Made by a program: the position numbers and the translations under genes. A stretch of DNA of 10,591 bases from assembly GCA_040268355.1 (NCBI GenBank), contig JAWRIT010000126.1, forward strand, positions 1 through 10,591. Direction: 5' to 3'. The DNA comes from UBA1367 sp040268355. GTDB lineage: Bacteria > Actinomycetota > Coriobacteriia > Coriobacteriales > Atopobiaceae. The notes under the pieces are model-generated. The model was given only the letters and a program-made list of their open reading frames with translations, had not been told where the DNA came from and ran no database searches. Shown one piece after another: positions 5,850 through 10,591 of the stretch (position 1 is the first letter of the stretch; each line of letters opens with the position of its first letter).

Positions 5850-7256
5850 TCACTCCACCTCTTCCGGCGCGATCGCTTCCTCTTCTGGTGCGTCGAGCAG
5901 CTCGAGGCAGCCGAGGGAGCTGCGGTAGCCCCACTTGGTGGTGGTGCTGCCCGCGCCACCGACGGCACGCACGCCGCCCAACTTCCCCTCGAAGACATAG
6001 AGGCCCAGCACGACGGACAGGGCGTTGGTGCTCGTGGGATCCTGTGGGTCGCAGGTGGCGGCGAGCGCGTCCATCCGCTGGTCGGGCAGGCGACGCTGCA
6101 CGGCGTCGCGACGCTTGATGGCCTTGACCAGGTGCGAGCGCCACTGCGAGCGGCTCATGTCGACGCCGGCGAGCACCTCCCCGAACAGGTTGCCGTCGGA
6201 GGGGCGCAGCACCCACTCGTCCTGGTCATAGAACTGCGAGATGTCCGTTGTGGTGTCAATGACGTGCGTCTCGTCCACGTGCCGCTCGACGAACTCGTTC
6301 TCCTCGCGCGTGAGCAGCAGACGGAACTCCTTTGCCTGCAGCGCCTCGAGGAAGCCCTTGGTGCTGCAGGGCCACGAGCGGTAGCCGCCAATCGTGCAGA
6401 CCAGGCCGCGACGGGTGGCGTCGAGCAGGGTGCGAAAGCCGCCTTCCATGCCATCCAGCGCTTCCTGCGCCGTCGCACGCAGCCACACGCAGTTCAGGGG
6501 CCCGTGGTCGTCGATGAGCTGCTCGATCCCATCCACGTCGGTGACGCGCAGCTTCGAGGGGGTGGTGACGTGCGCGTAGCACCCGTATTCGCGGAGGCGC
6601 TCGATGACGTAGGCGGACTCGGCCGCACGGGGCGAGTCCGCGACGTCGACCACGGCAAGCGCGGGGTTTTTAGGATGGTTGTGCCCCTCGCCGACGTTCG
6701 ACCAACGACCGTAGGTGTGCAACAGCGTGATGACGAGCCCCTCCACGGCGTCGAACGCCCGCAGCTGGTGCTTCCGGGCGAGCTCCCGATACGCCCCCAT
6801 CCGCTGGATCGCACGCGCCGCTTCAGCACTTCTGGCCATACCGTCAACTCCACCAGTTGTGATGCTGGTGATGGTGAAGTCGTGGCTGCGACGGTCGAAG
6901 AACAGGTCGATGCGCGAGAGGGGCACGGCCGTGTGGTGGCCCGTGGAAACGAGCGTGAGCCGCTCGACCTCGGGCGGGAGGCTGAAGAGCGAGCGGACCT
7001 GGCGGTCGCGGTGATAGCGCGCCATGAGCTTCTCCATGATGGAGCTCATCGTGCGTGCCGCCGTCTCGAGCACAGCGACTTCCTCCTGGTCAAGGATCAC
7101 AGGTGATGCCGCCCACACCTCCGACTCGTCCCAAAGCGCGGCTGCCGTCGAGCGCAAGTAATCGGTCGCCGCAGCTCGTCCCGCAAGGTCACCCTCCAGC
7201 GCGTGCGCCGCGCGGAGGAAGTCGGTCTCGCACGCCGGTCCTGTCAGCTTCGCCAT
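5850..7256 (-). CDS. Conserved hypothetical protein, distant circularly permuted ATP-grasp-like fold
   Basis: A 468-aa protein I cannot name with confidence. The middle part reads like circularly permuted ATP-grasp (glutathionylspermidine-synthase-like) proteins: PALAVVDVADSP, then an alternating helix-strand stretch ending in the hydrophobic CVWLRAT. Next come GLVCTIGGYRSWPCSTKGFLEAL, LLLTREENEFVERHV and DEWVLRPSDGNLFGEVLAG. The C-terminus has GGVRAVGGAGSTTTKWGYRS, where the family often has a Gly-rich strand. The usual K-P-x-x-G-x-G-G-x-G-V loop is replaced by LRPSDGNLFGEV, and the family's H-V-P-W-T segment is HVDET. ATP use is therefore uncertain. There is no signal peptide or membrane segment. 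The ATG at 7256 has a GAGAGGA site; an in-frame extension to 7298 is less likely. Partner genes are not obvious apart from the downstream dGTPase. Confidence 0.85.
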   Translation of the reverse strand: MAKLTGPACETDFLRAAHALEGDLAGRAAATDYLRSTAAALWDESEVWAASPVILDQEEVAVLETAARTMSSIMEKLMARYHRDRQVRSLFSLPPEVERLTLVSTGHHTAVPLSRIDLFFDRRSHDFTITSITTGGVDGMARSAEAARAIQRMGAYRELARKHQLRAFDAVEGLVITLLHTYGRWSNVGEGHNHPKNPALAVVDVADSPRAAESAYVIERLREYGCYAHVTTPSKLRVTDVDGIEQLIDDHGPLNCVWLRATAQEALDGMEGGFRTLLDATRRGLVCTIGGYRSWPCSTKGFLEALQAKEFRLLLTREENEFVERHVDETHVIDTTTDISQFYDQDEWVLRPSDGNLFGEVLAGVDMSRSQWRSHLVKAIKRRDAVQRRLPDQRMDALAATCDPQDPTSTNALSVVLGLYVFEGKLGGVRAVGGAGSTTTKWGYRSSLGCLELLDAPEEEAIAPEEVE

Positions 7257-7346
7257 GACGCCATCCTCTCTAAGGAAGGCTCGCGGGGAGTGCCCCATCG
7301 GTCCGTGCCTGCGGGCAGCCCGACCCGCTCACCCTGGGCTTTGCTC

Positions 7347-7375
7347 ACTATAGTAGCTGGCTTTCGTCCTGTTGG
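7347..7375 (-). promoter_or_regulatory. Candidate promoter of the ATP-grasp-like gene
   Basis: On the minus strand, TATAGT (7347-7352) is one base from the -10 consensus. It lies 17 bp downstream of CCAACA (7370-7375), which keeps the ACA of the -35 consensus. The predicted start near 7340 gives a GC-rich leader of about 84 bases. It lies in the 172-bp gap after the SGNH hydrolase gene, so the ATP-grasp-like gene probably has its own promoter. Confidence 0.45.
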
Positions 7376-7428
7376 CACCCGATCGGTGGCGCTCACCGGA
7401 CACCGGCGGCGCCCAGGGGGCGAGACGC

Positions 7429-8661
7429 TCACCCGTCAAGGGGCAGCGAGAGGGTGCTGCTCGAATCCTCGCCTCGGTTCTTTCGAGCGCGACGGCGGCG
7501 TGCGCGGCGGCGATGGCCGACCGACGAGGGGCGCAGGCCGGGAATGCGGATGATGGCGTTCAGGCGCGTGGCGATCTGGCGACAGGCCCGCTCGCCGGGG
7601 TGCTCCACGCCGTCGGCAAACAGCTCGGGGTCGTGTTTCAGCAGCTCCAGACCATCGACGAACGTCATCTGGTCGTGCGGGGCCACGTGCGCCTCGATGA
7701 ACGAGGGCACCTGCTCCCAGCAGCTCCGCGCATGGGAGGGAGAGGCCTCCTCGTCGTGCCAGAGCGGCGTGAGCACCTGGGTGGGAACCTGCGGCCACAG
7801 GCGCGAGACCTCAAGCAGGTAGGTGCGGATGTCGCGCGAGACGCTGCGTGCCGAACAGGGCTCATAGCGGTAGTTGGCCCCAAAGGCGACCACGATGCGC
7901 GCAGGGTCCACGGCATCGGCGAGCCCGGCGAGCGAGCCAGGCTGGAAGACCTGGCCTCCCACGCCCTGGTTGACCACATCAAGGTCCAGCCGCGCGGACA
8001 GAATCGCTGGCCATGAGTGCGCAGGGTCTCCTGCCACGAAGCCCTGCGCGATGGAGTCGCCCAGCACGAGCAGCTGCTGGCGAGCGGCCACCGGGCGCAC
8101 GAAGCTGCCGTCACAGAGCACATCGCGCACCACGCAGCCCCGAAGCGCCGGCAGCCAGATGCGCACGTGGCGTGTACGTGCCAATCCGGGAAGCGTTTGC
8201 ATCCCGGCGGCGGCCTCGGGGTCGGCAGGCGGCAGTTTGAACAGGATTGCCTGCTCGTCAGGATCCGGCATGCGACAGAGCAGATGGACGCCATCGACGG
8301 CGCAAGAGACGCCGTCATAAGGCTGTGGAGGCGCCTCCTGCCTGCGATCCACCTCGGCAAGCACCGCGCGGGCGCCCCTCGGCTCGGCGTCGACGCGCAG
8401 CTCGAGGGCGAGCTCGCCGGCGTCAGTCTCCAGCTCCACGCAGATGCCCGCCGTCGAGGCGGCCATCTGGCGGTAGAGCCCCGGATGCCAGGCCTGGCAA
8501 CTCCCCAGCGCACGCAGCTGGTCGGCGGAGAAGCGCCACGGGCGACACCACCGGAAGTCCTCCTCCACGATGCGCACGGCACCATGGAGCAGCTCTGCCG
8601 CCGGCGCGCTCGTCAGCGCCTCGCGCGCCTGCTCGTCTGTCATGGCCTCTCGAAGACCCAT
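7429..8661 (-). CDS. SGNH/GDSL-family hydrolase with N-terminal beta domain
   Basis: A 410-aa predicted esterase. Residues 1-190 form a beta-rich N-terminal domain like the one found in two-domain GDSL lipases. The SGNH catalytic domain follows: LLVLGDSIAQGF (197-208) with nucleophile Ser203, the glycine block VNQGVGGQVF (230-239), the asparagine block AFGANYRY (259-266) with Asn263, and DGVEHP (350-355) giving Asp350-His354. Such enzymes often deacetylate carbohydrates or act on lipid esters; the substrate here is unknown. The asparagine block reads GANY where G-x-N-D is usual. The last 28 or so residues form a very basic tail (GHRRRARRRRARKNRGE) followed by a Ser-rich end. No signal peptide is seen. 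The ATG at 8661 fits the GAAGAGG site (5-bp spacing) better than the GTG at 8667 or the ATG at 8643. Confidence 0.9.
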   Translation of the reverse strand: MGLREAMTDEQAREALTSAPAAELLHGAVRIVEEDFRWCRPWRFSADQLRALGSCQAWHPGLYRQMAASTAGICVELETDAGELALELRVDAEPRGARAVLAEVDRRQEAPPQPYDGVSCAVDGVHLLCRMPDPDEQAILFKLPPADPEAAAGMQTLPGLARTRHVRIWLPALRGCVVRDVLCDGSFVRPVAARQQLLVLGDSIAQGFVAGDPAHSWPAILSARLDLDVVNQGVGGQVFQPGSLAGLADAVDPARIVVAFGANYRYEPCSARSVSRDIRTYLLEVSRLWPQVPTQVLTPLWHDEEASPSHARSCWEQVPSFIEAHVAPHDQMTFVDGLELLKHDPELFADGVEHPGERACRQIATRLNAIIRIPGLRPSSVGHRRRARRRRARKNRGEDSSSTLSLPLDG

Positions 8662-8706
8662 CGGCACCTCTTCGGGTAAGCAGTGTTCGGTCGTGGGCTT
8701 CGACCC

Positions 8707-8712
8707 ATTTTA
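8707..8712 (-). promoter_or_regulatory. Candidate -10 box (TAAAAT) for the SGNH hydrolase gene
   Basis: The minus strand reads TAAAAT 45 bp upstream of the hydrolase start, and the surroundings are GC-rich. No acceptable -35 box is found at 16-18 bp. The site overlaps the -35 region of the divergent histidine phosphatase promoter, so the two could compete. Confidence 0.3.
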
Positions 8713-8740
8713 CGACAAGCGCCGAGCGTTCGGCTATGCT
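8712..8740 (+). promoter_or_regulatory. Candidate promoter of the histidine phosphatase gene
   Basis: ACGACA (8712-8717) keeps GACA of the -35 consensus. A 17-bp spacer separates it from TATGCT (8735-8740). The predicted start near 8747 leaves a leader of about 33 bases containing the GAAGGG ribosome site. Confidence 0.45.
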
Positions 8741-8779
8741 AGGGGACGCATTCTCCCCCACCTGCGAAGGGCCGCCAGC

Positions 8780-9367
8780 ATGCCTGCCACCCTCTACCTC
8801 ACCCGCCACGGACAGACCGTCTTCAACACGCGCGGCATCGTGCAAGGATGGTGCGACTCCCCCCTGACCGAGCTGGGACGGCGTCAGGCCGAGCGCGCCC
8901 GCGCCTGGTTCGAGGAGCGCGGCATCAGCTTTGACCACGCGTACTGTTCCCCTGCCGAGCGCGCCTGCGACACCGTGGAGATCCTCACGCGGGGCGCCAT
9001 TCCCTACGAGCGGACGCGCGGGCTCAAGGAGTTCAACTACGGTGCCATCGAAGGATGCGGCTACCAGCTCGTGCTGCCCGGCACCTACCGACCCTACGGA
9101 GACTTTCTCGTGCCCTTTGGCGGCAGCTCGGAGGACGAGGTCATCGAGCGCATGCGCACCACGCTCGCAGGCATCATGGAGCGACCGGGCCACCGGTCGG
9201 TGCTTGCCGTGAGCCACGGCGCCTGCACGCGGGCGTTCATCAGCTCGTGCGACGAGACGAGCGAGCTGCACGTTGAGAACCGTGTGTCCAAGAACTGCAC
9301 CATCAATGTGCTGCGCTACGAGCGGGGCGTCTTCAACCTGGTCGAGCGCTTCGAGCCTGACCTCTGA
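8780..9367 (+). CDS. Histidine phosphatase family protein (phosphoglycerate mutase-like)
   Basis: A 195-aa cytoplasmic phosphatase of histidine phosphatase clade 1. The N-terminal motif LYLTRHGQTVFN (5-16) carries Arg9 and the phospho-accepting His10. SPLTELGRRQAERA (27-40) is typical, as is the CSPAERACDTVEI stretch with Arg61. The acid is Glu84 in LKEFNYGAIEG, and the second histidine is His146 in VLAVSHGACTRAF. All catalytic residues are present. The length suits a small broad-specificity phosphatase, not a glycolytic mutase (about 230-250 aa). The ATG at 8780 has GAAGGG 8 bp upstream. It faces the minus-strand metallophosphatase gene across a 96-bp gap that shows no clear terminator. The substrate is unknown. 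Confidence 0.93.
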   Translation: MPATLYLTRHGQTVFNTRGIVQGWCDSPLTELGRRQAERARAWFEERGISFDHAYCSPAERACDTVEILTRGAIPYERTRGLKEFNYGAIEGCGYQLVLPGTYRPYGDFLVPFGGSSEDEVIERMRTTLAGIMERPGHRSVLAVSHGACTRAFISSCDETSELHVENRVSKNCTINVLRYERGVFNLVERFEPDL

Positions 9368-9463
9368 TCGGCGGTCGTGGTCGGCGGGCGTGCGCCAGCG
9401 CTGCTCGCGTGCTCCGCAGGGCCCTCGTTCGCCCTTGTGCGCCGGCTTGCCCGCACGGGTCCC

Positions 9464-10270
9464 CTATTCGCCCTCGCGCACCGGCTCGTAGATCTCCTCG
9501 CCGTCATCGAGGCGCAGCATGAGCAGCTTGCCGAAGCCATGCCCGCCCGCGCAGCCGCAGTCGATGTCCCAGCGGTCCGCGACGCCACCGGTCGCCTCGC
9601 AGGCGCCCACGCGCACCATGCGACAGAGGCCGTCCTCGTCGCCTGAGCTCCGGTCGGGACGGTCGGCCATGGTGTCGAGGTAGCGGGTCGGGGTGTGGCC
9701 AGCAATGACGATGGGGCCCTCGCCGCGCTCGTTCAGAAGCCCCGTCGGCGCACCCCAGAAGTCCTCGCGAATCCACATGAGATCGTCGCGATACTGGTTC
9801 TGGACCATCCGATCGATGGCGCCCTCGTCCCAGGTCTGCCCGTCTTCATGGTCGATGCGTCGGGGGTCGATCCCCGCATGCACGAGCAGGTAGCGCCGGC
9901 CTGCCACCTCGGTCTGCGCGTAGAGGGGCAGCGTGAAGATCCACCGCGCCAACTCGATGCGCTCCTCAACCGGCAGTGCGCGAAGCCCCGCCATGGTGGG
10001 ACCAGCGCCGTTGATCTCCCAGTTGAACGCAGCGGTGGGGTCTCCCCACTCGGCATAGTAGGAGAGCATGAGGTCTTCGTGGTTGCCCATCAGGACGGTC
10101 GTGTTGGGCAGCTCGCGGCAGCAGCGCACCACCGCGATCGGATCGGGGCCGCGGTCGATCATGTCCCCGAGCATGAAGATGCGGTCGTCCGAGGAGGGCG
10201 AGACGCGCTCGAGCAAACGGTCGAGCGTGCCAAAGTGCCCGTGGACGTCTGAGAACACGTACGTTGCCAT
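9464..10270 (-). CDS. PPP-type metallophosphatase (serine/threonine phosphatase or ApaH-like)
   Basis: A 268-aa calcineurin-like phosphoesterase. The five metal-binding motifs appear in order: SDVHG (7-11), GDMIDRG (35-41), GNHE (62-65), the LVHAG His131, and GHTP (191-194). DIDCGC (235-240) follows, a segment typical of bacterial PPP phosphatases. These motifs match bacterial serine/threonine protein phosphatases and symmetrical Ap4A hydrolases. I cannot separate the two by eye. The ATG at 10270 is preferred: the GGAGG site lies 9 bp upstream of it, but directly abuts the alternative ATG at 10279. It is a single gene with a non-coding upstream region of over 300 bp. Confidence 0.92.
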   Translation of the reverse strand: MATYVFSDVHGHFGTLDRLLERVSPSSDDRIFMLGDMIDRGPDPIAVVRCCRELPNTTVLMGNHEDLMLSYYAEWGDPTAAFNWEINGAGPTMAGLRALPVEERIELARWIFTLPLYAQTEVAGRRYLLVHAGIDPRRIDHEDGQTWDEGAIDRMVQNQYRDDLMWIREDFWGAPTGLLNERGEGPIVIAGHTPTRYLDTMADRPDRSSGDEDGLCRMVRVGACEATGGVADRWDIDCGCAGGHGFGKLLMLRLDDGEEIYEPVREGE

Positions 10271-10363
10271 CTCTTGCATCCTCCATGCGAAGATCACCGA
10301 GTGGTGCCCTCAAAAGGATAGCCCAACTCGTGTGCGCCTGCCGACCGAGGCCCCCAGCGGACC

Positions 10364-10391
10364 GACACAGGGGAAGAGGCACCTCCGTGTC
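10364..10391 (+). repeat. REP-like palindromic unit (unit E)
   Basis: A plus-orientation copy with GACAC (10364-10368) pairing with GTGTC (10387-10391) and the invariant core. It forms an inverted pair with unit F, 24 bp downstream. Confidence 0.85.
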
Positions 10392-10415
10392 GCCGGGCGC
10401 CCCTTCCCTCACGTC

Positions 10416-10443
10416 GACACACAAGTGCCTCTTCCCCTGTGCC
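10416..10443 (-). repeat. REP-like palindromic unit (unit F, minus orientation)
   Basis: A minus-orientation copy. Its bases 10425-10441 are the exact reverse complement of 10366-10382 in unit E, a 17-bp perfect match. The two units can therefore form one long hairpin with a 42-base loop, as in paired REP (BIME) elements. Confidence 0.85.
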
Positions 10444-10512
10444 GTTCAGGGCGGCGATCGCGCGCCTGCGCCCCATCGGCCTCTCTCTGCTTGGGATGCA
10501 GCGAGGGAGCAG

Positions 10513-10542
10513 GCACCGTGGCTAGAGATTGGACTTTTGCGG
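10513..10542 (+). repeat. Right copy of the 30-bp dispersed inverted repeat
   Basis: The partner of 12-41 in opposite orientation, with 28 of 30 bases matching. It reads CTAGAGAT...TTTTGCGG towards the right edge. The sequence outside the matched block does not resemble that beside the left copy. Confidence 0.75.
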
Positions 10543-10591
10543 TGAAATTCCGCGACTGGCGGAGTAGCAGACGAGAAAACAGCAGGACGGG

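Larger units (their letters stand above)
10271..10591. other. 321-bp non-coding region at the right edge
   Basis: No credible coding sequence is seen here. The part nearest the metallophosphatase gene holds a possible -10 box (TATCCT on the minus strand, 10315-10320, inside the 9-mer GCTATCCTT at 10314-10322) without a good -35. Beyond it lie an inverted pair of 28-bp repeat units (10364-10443) and the right copy of the 30-bp inverted repeat (10513-10542). The last 49 bases show nothing recognisable. Confidence 0.7.

Noticed and set aside
4914..7106. A 730-codon open frame on the plus strand, antisense to the dGTPase and ATP-grasp-like genes
   Set aside because: It spans two convincing genes on the other strand, shows no recognisable motif, and is rich in His, Gln, Asp, Val and Gly as expected for an antisense frame of GC-rich coding DNA. 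It is a compositional shadow.
4527..7256. The dGTPase and ATP-grasp-like genes as an antiphage defence pair
   Set aside because: dNTPases can serve in defence, but this one looks like a standard housekeeping dGTPase. The neighbours are housekeeping enzymes, and no other defence or mobile gene is present.
8661..8675. GGCACCTCTTCGGG upstream of the SGNH gene as a seventh repeat unit
   Set aside because: It shares only CTCTT with the repeat core in the minus orientation and lacks both palindrome arms. The AAGAGG on the minus strand is better explained as the ribosome binding site.
9368..9463. A possible bidirectional terminator between the convergent phosphatase genes
   Set aside because: GTGCG (9437-9441) and CGCAC (9452-9456) form only a short stem and no T-tract follows on either strand.

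Overview
This window is GC-rich chromosomal DNA carrying eight well-supported protein-coding genes, six on the minus strand and two on the plus strand. No rRNA, tRNA, transposase, integrase or phage gene is visible. The base composition, Actinobacteria-like protein sequences, a SigB/SigF-type stress sigma module and the mix of housekeeping genes suggest a high-GC actinobacterium. A gut or oral Coriobacteriia member (Olsenella/Atopobium/Collinsella type) is my best guess, but this is inference from gene style and not a database match.

Layout from left to right. Positions 1-216 are non-coding and hold one end of an inverted repeat plus one small palindromic repeat unit. Positions 217-1994 are a minus-strand three-gene operon, read in the order DUF948-like membrane protein, RsbW-like anti-sigma factor, SigB/SigF-family sigma factor. 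Its genes are tightly spaced or overlapping. Positions 2174-3508 carry rarA (replication-associated AAA+ ATPase), which may be leaderless. It diverges from a plus-strand peptidase C26 (gamma-glutamyl-GABA hydrolase-like) gene at 3624-4361. The C26 gene converges on a dGTPase-like HD phosphohydrolase (4527-5774), and three tandem 28-bp palindromic repeats fill the gap between them. Upstream of the dGTPase gene on the same strand is a diverged ATP-grasp-like protein of unknown function (5850-7256), and upstream of that an SGNH/GDSL hydrolase (7429-8661). The SGNH gene diverges from a plus-strand histidine phosphatase (8780-9367), which converges on a minus-strand PPP-type metallophosphatase (9464-10270). 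The last 321 bp are non-coding and hold an inverted pair of the same 28-bp repeats plus the other end of the window-spanning inverted repeat.

Functionally, the sigma/anti-sigma/DUF948 operon is the only clearly integrated module, a general-stress regulator with a cell-envelope partner. The remaining genes look like independent housekeeping or accessory enzymes: replication-fork maintenance, dNTP balance, polyamine or gamma-glutamyl catabolism, phosphatases and an esterase. The most unusual material is non-coding. It comprises a family of six REP-like palindromic units sharing an 11-bp invariant core, and a 30-bp repeat at both ends of the window in inverted orientation. An anti-sigma factor with a degraded ATP-binding site also stands out. 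I do not see convincing evidence for a new defence or biosynthetic system.
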